Origin: VRUE01 sp963817905
GTDB lineage: Bacteria; Actinomycetota; Thermoleophilia; Solirubrobacterales; 70-9
Assembly (NCBI GenBank): GCA_963817905.1
Contig: CAWFPS010000003.1
Location: 1,240,001-1,304,000 of the forward strand
Direction of reading: 5' to 3'
Length of the DNA: 64,000 nucleotides
The notes under the pieces are model-generated. The model was not told where the DNA came from. It saw only the letters and a program-made list of their open reading frames with translations, and searched no databases. This document shows positions 9,390 to 17,082 of the stretch, one piece after another. The position numbers were made by a program, and so were the translations under genes. Within the stretch, counting starts at the first letter, position 1, and every line of letters starts with the position of its first letter.

Positions 9390-9811
9390 CCTCCGTCCCC
9401 ATTTACGAACAGACTGCGGGTCAGCTGAGTTGGAGGTCCCGCCTTGACCAAGGTCGCGACGATCACGCCCCGCCGGCTGGTGTGGCCACCTTCGATCATC
9501 CAGCGCTCGCTGAGCTGGCCAGCCGCCAGAACAGGGACGCCACCTTGCAACCGTTCGATTTCTTGCCCTGCTCGATCGCCTGGCACTTCGACCAGGCAGC
9601 TCGCCCATGCCCACAGCGTTTGCGAGTGCTTGGGGTCGGCCACCGGGAACTCGATCCGCAGGAGAGTCACCCGGTCGCCGTGTGGGTTGCGTGCCTCCTG
9701 GGGCTCGGCGCTCAGGCGCCCGGTGACGACTGCGTGGTTGATCTCCGGCGGGATCGAGTGGGAAGCCACCAGGAGGCCTCCGTCTGTCGGCCTGCCCATC
9801 CGGCCACTCAC
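9386..9811 (-). CDS. SSB-like OB-fold protein
   Basis: 141 residues from a GTG at 9811. I chose this start because AAGGAGG at 9818-9824 sits six bases upstream. The sequence INHAVVTGRLSAEPQ, then TLLRIEFPVADP, WAWASCLVEVPGDRA and GVPVLAAGQLSERW matches the beta-strand pattern of single-stranded-DNA-binding proteins. The acidic C-terminal tail of chromosomal SSB (DDDIPF-like) is absent, so this is probably a mobile-element or accessory SSB. It is co-transcribed with overlapping HTH genes. Confidence 0.7.
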   Translation of the reverse strand: MSGRMGRPTDGGLLVASHSIPPEINHAVVTGRLSAEPQEARNPHGDRVTLLRIEFPVADPKHSQTLWAWASCLVEVPGDRAGQEIERLQGGVPVLAAGQLSERWMIEGGHTSRRGVIVATLVKAGPPTQLTRSLFVNGDGG

Positions 9812-9836
9812 CGGGGACCTCCTTCGCGATGCCGCC

Positions 9837-10076
9837 TCATTTCGACTTCGTCTCGGTGAGCGCGTAGGCACGCGGCTTGCGCTTGGCCTGGCGCAGCTTC
9901 TTCTCCTTCGCCAGTCGCGCCAGGCAGTTGGCGACGGCCCCGGAGGAGCGTTCGATGCCCTTACCGATCGCACTGGCGGTCATTGGCCCGTTGTCGTGGT
10001 GCTTTCGCATGTAGGAGAGGACGAGCCCATCCAGCTCGCCCGGGCGCAGCCGTTTCTTTGCCTTGGCGGCGCTCAT
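9837..10076 (-). CDS. small winged-helix-like protein
   Basis: 79 residues, strongly basic (KAKKRLR at the N-terminus, AKRKPRAY at the C-terminus). The segment IGKGIERSSGAVANCLARLAKEKKLRQ reads like the recognition helix and wing of a winged HTH that senses or binds DNA. Its ATG overlaps the TGA of the upstream gene (ATGA at 10073-10076), so it is translationally coupled. A specific role is unknown. Confidence 0.65.
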   Translation of the reverse strand: MSAAKAKKRLRPGELDGLVLSYMRKHHDNGPMTASAIGKGIERSSGAVANCLARLAKEKKLRQAKRKPRAYALTETKSK

Positions 10077-10480
10077 GCTGAGTCGCCTCCCCTCTCGTCG
10101 AGGGCGACGAGCAGCTCCTCGCAGGCGCCCAGGCCCGAGCGGAAGCGCTCGTTGGTCGCCTCGTCTTCCTCGCGTGAGCGGCGCTCGTCCGGCGATTCGC
10201 CCAGGACCGCCTCGGCTTCGCCGTGCAGGCGTTTGAGCGCTTCGGTCAGGTCGTGGACCGGCATGGTCAGCTCGAAGGACTCGCGCCCGTCATCCGGGTC
10301 CCAGCCGATGTCGGCCAGCAGGCGGACGTCTTCGGCGAACTCGATGCCGAGCCGCTCGGCGGTGGCGTAGTCCCTGCTCCGCCCAAGGGCTGTCCAGAGA
10401 TCGTCGATGCTGTAGAGGTGGTTGCGGACCAGCTCGTAGAGCCCTGCGCGCTGGTCTTTGGTGATCGTCGTCGTGGGCAC
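10073..10480 (-). CDS. hypothetical acidic helical protein, first gene of HTH/SSB operon
   Basis: 135 residues from a GTG at 10480, preceded by a purine-rich GAGAGGAGG ribosome site at good spacing. The protein is mainly helical, with DQRAGLYELVRNHLYSIDDLW at the N-terminus and a very acidic C-terminus (DERRSREEDEATNERF). No known domain is recognised. It is the promoter-proximal gene of the operon running to 8692. Confidence 0.55.
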   Translation of the reverse strand: MPTTTITKDQRAGLYELVRNHLYSIDDLWTALGRSRDYATAERLGIEFAEDVRLLADIGWDPDDGRESFELTMPVHDLTEALKRLHGEAEAVLGESPDERRSREEDEATNERFRSGLGACEELLVALDERGGDSA

Positions 10481-10879
10481 GGTGCCCCTCCTCTCGGTAG
10501 GGCACCGAAGGCCGCTGCGATGCCTCGCCGCGGTACTCGGGCGAGTAGCTTTCCTCGTGCATCGAAGACCAGCTCTTCGGTGCCGGCCCCGGGGCGCTCC
10601 AACGCTGCCGGGGCACTTATGTTTGCGGTTCGGCGACCCTAGCTCGGCCAGGGCGCCGAAGCGAGCGAATAGCTGTCGATCGACGCCGATCCACGGCGAT
10701 TGGCCGCTTTTTCAGGCACTCGTGCCTGAAACGCGAGCGCGATCGGGGGCGGCATCTGAAGACTTCCGCTCGCAGAGGACCGCCACGGCCCATCCGCTGC
10801 CAGTCGCGGGAAATCCAAAGCCCATGCGGGTATCCTTGCCCTTGCGAGGCCGCCGGAACCCTCCCGCGATCCTCGCTGC
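10481..10879. other. gap between HTH/SSB operon and tRNA-Ala
   Basis: About 400 bp without a convincing gene. It must contain the promoter of the minus-strand operon and that of the tRNA. Open frames here lack ribosome sites and recognisable domains. No long inverted repeat was seen. Confidence 0.4.
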
Positions 10880-10952
10880 GGGGCTATAGCTCAGCTGGCA
10901 GAGCGCCTGGATCGCACCCAGGAGGTCGGCGGTTCGAATCCGCCTAGCTCCA
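10880..10952 (+). tRNA. tRNA-Ala (anticodon CGC)
   Basis: 73 nt with a full cloverleaf. Acceptor GGGGCTA pairs with TAGCTCC (one G-T pair); the D-arm has AGCTCAGCTGGCAGAGC. The anticodon stem CCTGG/CCAGG encloses loop ATCGCAC, giving anticodon CGC. The T-arm GGCGG-TTCGAAT-CCGCC is complete. CCA is only partly encoded. It is the left boundary (attL/attB) of an island whose integrase lies directly downstream. Confidence 0.95.
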
Positions 10953-10959
10953 TCGGCAA

Positions 10960-10983
10960 AGCGCCTGCACGCAGGCGCTTTTT
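10960..10983 (+). terminator. rho-independent terminator after tRNA-Ala
   Basis: AGCGCCTG-CACG-CAGGCGCT forms a perfect 8-bp stem with a four-base loop, followed by a run of five T. It lies eight bases past the tRNA 3' end. Confidence 0.85.
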
Positions 10984-11077
10984 CGCTTGACGACCGGGCT
11001 GGCGGCGAGGAAGCTGAGGCGCTAGTCAACCGTAGGTCAACTTCCGGCCGGAGGGGCGCCAGGAGGAGAAGTCGCCC

Positions 11078-12326
11078 ATGCCCCCAGCCAAGCACCCGCG
11101 CCGCATCCGAGTCGAGCGCGGCGTATATCGCCAGCCCAACGGCAACTACGCGGTCTGCACCCGCCGCGCCGGGCGCCTTCATTTCCGCACCTGTGGGCGC
11201 AACCTCCAGGGGGCACGGCGAGCCCGCAAGGAGCTGATCGAGGCGCTCGCCGCCGGGCGGGTACCAGCCTCGCCGCGGCTGCGCTTCGCCACCGTCGCCG
11301 GCTGGTGGCTTGCCCGCTTCGAGGCGAAGGTCGCCGCCGGGGAACGACACCCCCGCACGCTTGAGGCCTACCGCTACCACCTCGAGCACAACCTGCTGCC
11401 CCGTCTTGCCTCGCGGCGAGTCGCCGCGCTCGGAGTCGAGGACGTGGCGGCGCTTATCACCGAGCTGCGCGCCGATGGACGCTCTGCGAAGAGCACAGCC
11501 AACGCGCTCGGGACGCTGCAGGGCATCCTTCGCTTCGCCCGGCGCCGGGGTTGGGTGCTCGCCGATCCGGTCGAGCTGCTGGAACCCGATGAGCGCCCTC
11601 GCCCCCCCGGCGCCGCCAGCGGGTGCTGGGCCGGCCGGAGATCGAGCGCCTGCTCGATGCCTGCCCACCGCGGGGACGGCTGCTCGTCATCACTGCCCTC
11701 TACAGCGGCCTGCGGATCTCCGAGCTGCTCGGCCTGATCTGGGCGGACGTCGACTTCGCCGCGGGCCTGATCCGCGTCCGGGCGCAGCTATCCCGCGCCC
11801 ACCAAGGCGAGCCCGCGCGGCGGGCGGCGCCGAAGACGCCGGCCTCGATGCGCGAGGTACCCCTGGTCGAACAGCTCTCACACCAGCTCGCCGCGCACAA
11901 GCAGGCATCCCCCTTCGCGTCGCCCGGCGACTGGGTCTTCGCCACCTCACGCGGCACCCCGTACGGGCACCGCAACGTCGCCCGGCGCGTGCTCACCCGC
12001 GCCGCCGACGCAGCTCAGCTGAACGGCGACGGCTGGCCGCCGCTGCGTTCCACGACTTGCGCCACACCTTCGCCAGCCACCTGATCGTCGACCTCGGCCT
12101 CGACGTCGCCCAGGTCAGTCGCATTCTCGGCCACGCTCGGATCACGATCACGCTCGACGTCTACACCCATCTCTTCGATGACGCTCGCCACGCCCGCGAG
12201 ATCCGTAGTCAGATGGCGGCCAGCGACTTCGCCGCGCTTCTCTCACCGGATTCACATACGGCGCCGTTGTTGGCGCTGCCCCCTGATCACTCCAGTGCCC
12301 GAAGAGCCGGGCAAAGCGCAGGCTGA
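11078..12326 (+). pseudogene. tyrosine recombinase/integrase, two frameshifts
   Basis: Three successive reading frames together encode one phage-type integrase. Frame one (11078 to about 11610) has the arm-binding N-terminus (VYRQPNGNYAV) and SAM-like core-binding domain (TLEAYRYHLEHNLLPRL). Frame two (about 11610-12040) has the catalytic Arg in SGLRISELLGL and KTPASMREVPL. Frame three (about 12045-12326) has HDLRHTFASHL, GHARITITLDVYTHLF with the nucleophile Tyr. The first shift coincides with a run of seven C at about 11602-11608; the second is a missing base before TTCCACGAC. All catalytic residues survive, so sequencing error at homopolymers is as likely as real decay. The position just after tRNA-Ala fits island integration. 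Confidence 0.85.
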
Positions 12327-12416
12327 CGCCAAACGACTGCTTCACCTCCCCATATCGCTCGGCGGTTGTGCTCAAGGTACGCTCAGCGCTCCAACCCAGG
12401 CTAGGGTTCCGCGTCA

Positions 12417-12914
12417 ATGGCCTCCTTTGAACCGCATTTCTATGGAGTCGGAGCATTCGCAGCGCCGGTCGAGGCAGATAGGGTGATGTCCTCCGCCGTT
12501 GAGATCGCGGCGCAGATGGACGCGCTGATTTCGGGACCCGACGAGGTACGGAATGGCATGCTGACGTCAATCTGGCCTCCCGTAGAGGAACCCGTCTTCG
12601 TGTCGATTTCGGCTCGAACCCTGCCGGGAAATCTGGCATGGGTCGGAGTCGGATCACAGGGGGTCGGCGGCGCCATATTCGCCGTCACCGATCAGATCGC
12701 GGCGACTCTCAGATCCGAGACCGGGGTCGTCGACGGCATTCGCGCTCCAGAGCGCAACAATGACTATGACCGAGAAGAGACCAGCCGCCTGGAACGCGAA
12801 ATTCATGAACTGCTGCAAAGTCTGGCCGCCGACCCCGCAGCCATGGACACCCTCTCGACTCATATCTATCTCCGGGAGATGAAACTTCAGTACATGACCG
12901 ATTTCGGCTGTTAG
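12417..12914 (+). CDS. hypothetical protein
   Basis: 165 residues. No recognisable domain, signal peptide or membrane helix. The C-terminal half is helical (RLEREIHELLQSLAADPAAMDTL). Codon use is less GC-biased than its neighbours, consistent with cargo of the tRNA-Ala island. It is convergent with the DUF2293 gene. The start is uncertain: an ATG at 12486 (MSSAVEIAAQMD) is also possible. Confidence 0.5.
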   Translation: MASFEPHFYGVGAFAAPVEADRVMSSAVEIAAQMDALISGPDEVRNGMLTSIWPPVEEPVFVSISARTLPGNLAWVGVGSQGVGGAIFAVTDQIAATLRSETGVVDGIRAPERNNDYDREETSRLEREIHELLQSLAADPAAMDTLSTHIYLREMKLQYMTDFGC

Positions 12915-12972
12915 CCGCCCGTCAAACCTCTGGAAAAGCCTCGCCCGGGTTCCAATTTGACCGAAACTCGCA

Positions 12973-13656
12973 TCATCCGGGAGAGCGCCACTCGTCCAAC
13001 ATCCGCTCGACGTCGCCCCGGACCAGATGCCGGGCCTCGGCTCGATCCACGCCCGACATGAGCAGCTCGTCGTAGCCGGTGTCGCGGTGGCGAATCGACG
13101 CGGCGACGGCAAGCTCAAGCGCTCCAGGATCGAAGGCCCGGCCAGCAGCGCTGCGGCCCACTCGGCCGCCGCCACGCGCGCCCGTGTGACGAGCGACCTC
13201 CTCGGCCCGATCGCGGGGACAGCCCGGGAAGAGGCGCACGAGTCCCTTCGCCATCTCAGCCTGGAAGGCGAGGTCGTGCTCGGCGCGACGAGAGCGCTCT
13301 CGCTCGCGGCGCCTGGCCCGAGCGTCAGCGTCGGCGAGGCATTCCTTCTCCGCCTGCTCAAGCGCTTCCTCCTCGATCAGGATGCCTTGACGCTCGTAGC
13401 GCTTCCGCGCCCGACTGAAACGGACGACCACAGCTGAGAGGCCGCTCGCCTTTCTCGCCCGCCGGGTCAGTGCGGCGTCGCCGGCCGGCAGAAAGGCAAG
13501 GTGGGCGAGACCGGCGCAGCCCAGGCACAGCGGTCCCTTGTTGTCCATCGTCAGCAGGCTCCTGCCGCCCCCGCACTCGACGCAGCTCCAGTCCTTGAGC
13601 GCCGAGACGGCGACGATCTCGGACTTCGGCTGGGGTTTCCGGCCGCTGTGCGGCAT
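12973..13656 (-). CDS. DUF2293 domain protein
   Basis: 227 residues. The N-terminus has a C-x2-C...C-x2-C cluster (SCVECGG, CLGCAG), a probable zinc ribbon, and a basic coiled segment around 75-125. The C-terminus RLFPGCPRDRAEEVARHT to IRHRDTGYDELLMSGVDRAEAR is the DUF2293 signature seen in bacteria and fungi. Function is unknown. It is divergent from the SWIM gene, with about 50 bp between the starts. Confidence 0.8.
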   Translation of the reverse strand: MPHSGRKPQPKSEIVAVSALKDWSCVECGGGRSLLTMDNKGPLCLGCAGLAHLAFLPAGDAALTRRARKASGLSAVVVRFSRARKRYERQGILIEEEALEQAEKECLADADARARRRERERSRRAEHDLAFQAEMAKGLVRLFPGCPRDRAEEVARHTGARGGGRVGRSAAGRAFDPGALELAVAASIRHRDTGYDELLMSGVDRAEARHLVRGDVERMLDEWRSPG

Positions 13657-13707
13657 GGGTGCAGTCTGCCGGAATCCACACCGGTTCCCTTTGTACCCTC
13701 AGGCCGC

Positions 13708-15438
13708 ATGCCGGGTGAGCTATCGCAGATGCTCGACAAGGCCGTCGCCGGCCTCGCGTCGACGCCCTCCTACGAGCGCGGCTTGGCCTATCTCGAAGCG
13801 GGAAGGGTGGGGGCGCTGCGGGCGAGCGCCGGGCGAGTCGGCGCCATGGTCCAAGGCTCCGAGGACTACCTGGTCGAGCTTCGCGCCAAAGGCGGGAAGC
13901 TTCGCTTCTCCTGCTCGTGCCCTGTCGGGCGCGAGGGCGCCTTCTGCAAGCACTGCGTCGCGGTCGTCCTTGCTTGGCAGCGCGAGCGCGACGATCCCGT
14001 GCCGACGCTTGATGACGCCCGTGCCCATCTCGAGACGCTTCCCCAGGGCGAGCTGGTCGAGCTTCTGATCGATCACGCCCACGACGACGACGCTCTGGCC
14101 CGCAAGCTGTTGCTGCGGACCGCGACGCCGGCGAGCGCCAAGGCAGACGTCGCGTCCCTGCGCGCGCTGATCGAGCAAGCCTTCGTCCACCGGGAGTTCG
14201 TCCCCTATCGCGAGGTCTGGGGTTACGTCCGCGGCATCGAGGAAGCGGCCGACGTGCTCGAAGCCCAGCTCGAGCAGGGCGACGGCGGCGATGTCGTCGC
14301 CCTCGCCGAGCACGCGCTCAAACTCGCCGAAGACGCGCTTGATCATGTCGACGACTCCGACGGCCAGATGGGCGACGCGATCGCGCGTCTCGAAGAGCTG
14401 CACCACAACGCCTGCATCAAGGCGCAACCGGACCCGACGGCGCTCGCCGAGCGCCTCTTCGCCTGGGAGCTCGACGGCCCCTGGGACGTGCTCGACCAAG
14501 CCGTCACCCGCTACGCCGAGGTGCTCGGGGACGCCGGCCTCGCGCGCTACCGCGAGCTGGCCGCGAAGGAGTGGGCGGGAGTGCCGAAGCTTGCTCCGGG
14601 AGAGGACTCGCGGGAGCGCTACCGCAGCCGCTTTCGGATCACGCGGATCATGCAGGCCCTCGCGCAGCACTCCGGAGACCTCGCCGACCTGATCGCCGTG
14701 GAGGAACGGGACCTCTCGATCGGCTATCGCTTCCTTCAGATCGCCGAGCTGTGCCGGGAGCACGGCGAGGACGACATGGCCCTCGAATGGGCCGAGCGCG
14801 GGATGGCGGCATTCACCGAGGAGCCCGATCCGCGCCTGCGTGCCTTCCTGATCGAGGAGTACCGTCGGCGCGGGCGCAGCGCGGAGGCTCTCGAGCACTC
14901 CGCCCAGGCGTTCGACGCCCGGCCGACGCTCGAGAGCTACCGCGAGTTCGCGACCGACGCGAAGGCTCTGGGCGAATGGGAGGAGCGACGCCGCTCGGCG
15001 CTCTCGTTGCTCGGCCGTCCGGAGCCAGACTCGCCGGGAGCAATGCGACATCCCTCGCTACGCGGTCGCGGCCGCTCAGAGCTCGTGCGGGTGCTGATCT
15101 GGGAGGGCGATGCGGATGCCGCCTGGCGAGCCGCGAACGAGGGCGGCTGCACCTCTGACCTGTGGTTGAAGCTGGCCGACCTGAGACGCCCCGAGCATCC
15201 CGAGGACGCGCTCGGCGTCTATCGCCGCCACGTCGAGAACGTGATCGCGGGTAAGGACAGGCGCGCTTACGCCGAGGCGGCGCGGCTGATCGATGAGACG
15301 GTGCGGGAGCTGTACACGGAGTGCGGTCGTCCGGAGGACTTCGGCGCCTACGTCGAGGAAGTCCGCGCCGCCCACAAACCAAAGCGCAACCTGATGAAGC
15401 TGATGGCCGAGCTCGACCCGGTAAAATCGACGTCGTGA
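13708..15438 (+). CDS. SWIM zinc-finger protein with helical repeats
   Basis: 576 residues from ATG 13708. The SWIM motif is at about 62-88: SCSCPVGREGAFCKHC (C-x-C-x9-C-x-H). SWIM fingers bind DNA or protein and occur near SWI/SNF helicases and in bacterial island proteins. The rest is an acidic alpha-helical solenoid with TPR-like hairpins (EHGEDDMALEWAERGMAAF, SAEALEHSAQAF). The stop overlaps the GTG of the following VbhA-like antitoxin gene (GTGA), so the three genes to Fic form one coupled unit. Confidence 0.85.
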   Translation: MPGELSQMLDKAVAGLASTPSYERGLAYLEAGRVGALRASAGRVGAMVQGSEDYLVELRAKGGKLRFSCSCPVGREGAFCKHCVAVVLAWQRERDDPVPTLDDARAHLETLPQGELVELLIDHAHDDDALARKLLLRTATPASAKADVASLRALIEQAFVHREFVPYREVWGYVRGIEEAADVLEAQLEQGDGGDVVALAEHALKLAEDALDHVDDSDGQMGDAIARLEELHHNACIKAQPDPTALAERLFAWELDGPWDVLDQAVTRYAEVLGDAGLARYRELAAKEWAGVPKLAPGEDSRERYRSRFRITRIMQALAQHSGDLADLIAVEERDLSIGYRFLQIAELCREHGEDDMALEWAERGMAAFTEEPDPRLRAFLIEEYRRRGRSAEALEHSAQAFDARPTLESYREFATDAKALGEWEERRRSALSLLGRPEPDSPGAMRHPSLRGRGRSELVRVLIWEGDADAAWRAANEGGCTSDLWLKLADLRRPEHPEDALGVYRRHVENVIAGKDRRAYAEAARLIDETVRELYTECGRPEDFGAYVEEVRAAHKPKRNLMKLMAELDPVKSTS

Positions 15439-15653
15439 CCGATCGCGCTCAGATCGCCGCCAGCGTTGCTGGGTCGCTGCGCCTGGAGGGCCTCGAGCCC
15501 ACCGGACCGGTTCGTGAGCTCGCCGACCTATGGGTCCGGGGAGACGCCACTGACGCCGACCTGCGAGAGGCAGCGCGTCGCCTGCTTGCCCGAGAGCCGC
15601 TCGAGGGGTTGATCGCCGCCGTGGCGACAAACGGTGCGGCGCGACACGTGTGA
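15435..15653 (+). CDS. VbhA-like antitoxin of Fic
   Basis: 72 residues starting at a GTG that overlaps the upstream TGA. The N-terminus IAASVAGSLRLEG carries the Fic-inhibitory helix motif S/T-x3-E-G/N (S-LRL-E-G), whose Glu blocks the gamma-phosphate site of the Fic active centre. The remainder LWVRGDATDADLREAARRLLA matches the antitoxin VbhA domain. It lies directly before fic and overlaps its GTG (stop 15651-15653). Confidence 0.85.
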   Translation: MTDRAQIAASVAGSLRLEGLEPTGPVRELADLWVRGDATDADLREAARRLLAREPLEGLIAAVATNGAARHV

Positions 15654-16228
15654 GCGACGACCCGTACGTCTACCCCGGCACCGAAGTCCTACGGAACATG
15701 CCGGGCATCCGCGATGCCGACGAGCTCCAGAGGTTCGAAGCACACCTGACGTTCCTGAACGGCCTGCAACTCCTCCACGAGCCGATCACCGGCGAGTACG
15801 ACCTCGCACATCTTCGAGCTTTCCACCAGTATCTGTTCGCCGGGCTCTACGAGTGGGCTGGCGAGTTGAGGACCGTCGTCCTGGCGAAGACCGACCTCTT
15901 CTGCCTACCCGAGCACATCGAGTCCTATGGGGCGGAAATCTTCGGTGAGCTGGCCCGAGAGGATCGGCTCCGCGGCCTCGCCCGGGACCGCTTCGTCGCC
16001 CGACTGGCCCACTACCTCGGTGACGTCAATGCCCTGCATCCGTTTCGCGACGGAAACGGGCGCGCACAGCGCGCCTTCTTCGCTCAGCTGGCGGCGGGCG
16101 CCGGCTATCGGCTTGACTGGCAGCTCGTCGACCCACAGGCCAACGCCGACGCCTCGATCGCCGCCATGCAGGGTGACGAGGCGCTGATGCGGAAGCTGCT
16201 GGGCGAGATCGCCAAGCCGATCAGCTAG
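15650..16228 (+). CDS. fic: Fic-family AMPylase toxin
   Basis: 192 residues from a GTG at 15650. The Fic core motif HPFRDGNGRAQR at about 130-141 contains the catalytic His and the Asp/Gly/Asn/Arg nucleotide-binding residues. The upstream FAGLYEWAGELRTV and the flap region are typical of class I Fic toxins (VbhT/FicT type) that adenylylate DNA gyrase or topoisomerase IV. Its inhibitor is the preceding VbhA-like gene, as expected for class I. The gene is intact and is the last gene before the displaced tRNA-Ala fragment. Confidence 0.92.
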   Translation: MSDDPYVYPGTEVLRNMPGIRDADELQRFEAHLTFLNGLQLLHEPITGEYDLAHLRAFHQYLFAGLYEWAGELRTVVLAKTDLFCLPEHIESYGAEIFGELAREDRLRGLARDRFVARLAHYLGDVNALHPFRDGNGRAQRAFFAQLAAGAGYRLDWQLVDPQANADASIAAMQGDEALMRKLLGEIAKPIS

Positions 16229-16236
16229 GTCGCCGG

Positions 16237-16294
16237 GGAGGATGCCGCGGCTTCGTCGGTTGGAAACGCCGCGCGAAACCAGGCACTTCTTGCC
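16237..16294. repeat. 58-bp diverged direct repeat, copy 1
   Basis: About 80% identical by eye to 16986-17043; both contain GGAGGAT, GGCTTCG and CGGTTGGAAAC followed by GGCACTTCT. The second copy lies upstream of the RelB-like gene, so this copy may be the leftover upstream region of a lost TA module. Confidence 0.55.
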
Positions 16295-16426
16295 GGGAAG
16301 TGCCCGAATCGCCGCTAATCCCCGCGTATCCCCGCACTTCGAGAGGAACGGACGACGGTGGGTCGTGTGACAAAAGCCCTGCAAATCACGCTCTCGGTAC
16401 ACGAGCGTGCGATTCAGCTTTCGGAA

Positions 16427-16468
16427 ATCGCACCCAAGAGGTCGCCGGTTCGAATCCGGCTAGCTCCA
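16427..16468 (+). repeat. displaced tRNA-Ala 3' half (attR candidate)
   Basis: 42 nt running from the anticodon loop to the discriminator base, identical to 10911-10952 at 39 of 42 positions. Two of the three differences are compensatory in the T-stem (GCCGG/CCGGC instead of GGCGG/CCGCC), so this copy also derives from a functional tRNA-Ala. No 5' half of a tRNA precedes it. It fits the duplicated tRNA 3' end left by island integration. Confidence 0.75.
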
Positions 16469-16476
16469 CTGGAGGT

Positions 16477-16803
16477 TCAGCTGGCTCCCGGCTCGGAGCG
16501 ACTCTCCTTGCCCCAGAGTGCCACAAGATCACGCGCGCCGTGGATCAGGCCGAGGACGTTGACATCCGCAGCCTCGATCTCGTAGATCAGCCGGTAGCTT
16601 CCGACGATCAGCTCGCGGACCGTCGGCTCCTCCAGCTCGGGAACCACGCGGCCTCGCTCGGCCATCTCCTCAAGCGATCGAGCGCGATCGCGGACGCGCC
16701 GCACGAACGCTGCCGCATAGCCAGGGGAGTCCTCGGCGATGTAGTCGGCGATGCGCTCGAGGTCCCGCCAGGCAGTCTCGGCCCACGCTACCTGTCGAGC
16801 CAC
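16477..16803 (-). CDS. RelE/ParE-family toxin (copy 1)
   Basis: 108 residues from a GTG at 16803. The fold signature is clear: VAWAETAWRDLERIADYIAEDSP, VRRVRDRARSLEEMAERGRVVPE, VRELIVGSYRLIYEIE and HGARDL. These are typical of the ParE_toxin/RelE_StbE superfamily, which act as ribosome-dependent mRNA endonucleases or gyrase poisons. The start overlaps the end of the antitoxin gene by 16 bp. A nearly identical copy lies at 22383-22745. Confidence 0.88.
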   Translation of the reverse strand: MARQVAWAETAWRDLERIADYIAEDSPGYAAAFVRRVRDRARSLEEMAERGRVVPELEEPTVRELIVGSYRLIYEIEAADVNVLGLIHGARDLVALWGKESRSEPGAS

Positions 16804-16979
16804 CGGGCCAACCGCTGCTCGACCTCGTCCTGGGGCAGGACTCTCCCTGCCTCGACATCTTCGCGGCCGCGCTCGATGCGCTGCAGGACGTAGAGGTGGT
16901 ACTGGATGTCCTCGAGCGAGGCTTCCTCGGGGAGGCCGTCGAGAACCCTGCGGACATCCTGCTTTGCGGTGGTGGCCAT
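16788..16979 (-). CDS. RelB-like antitoxin
   Basis: 63 residues: MATTAKQDVRRVLDGLPEEASLEDIQYHLYVLQ matches short actinobacterial antitoxins that pair with RelE/ParE toxins. The C-terminal helix (VLPQDEVEQRLARWLDR) is the likely toxin-binding part. It precedes and overlaps the toxin gene, the standard order. The copy near 22.7 kb is deleted for the N-terminal part. Confidence 0.82.
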   Translation of the reverse strand: MATTAKQDVRRVLDGLPEEASLEDIQYHLYVLQRIERGREDVEAGRVLPQDEVEQRLARWLDR

Positions 16980-16985
16980 CGCTTA

Positions 16986-17043
16986 GGAGGATACCGTGGC
17001 TTCGGCGGTTGGAAACGGTGTGCGAGGCCGGGCACTTCTGCAC
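16986..17043. repeat. 58-bp diverged direct repeat, copy 2
   Basis: Partner of 16237-16294 in the same orientation, located in the upstream region of the antitoxin gene that starts at 16979. It may carry the promoter/operator of this TA module. Confidence 0.5.
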
Positions 17044-17082
17044 GGCGGGAGGTCAAGGAAGGGGAGGCAAGAAGGATCCGGA

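Noticed and set aside
10712..11668. Long minus-strand open frame opposite tRNA-Ala and the integrase
   Set aside because: It reads through the tRNA and is the mirror of the integrase gene; no domain or ribosome site.
13720..15051. Long minus-strand open frame opposite the SWIM gene
   Set aside because: High-GC antisense of a clearly conserved zinc-finger protein.
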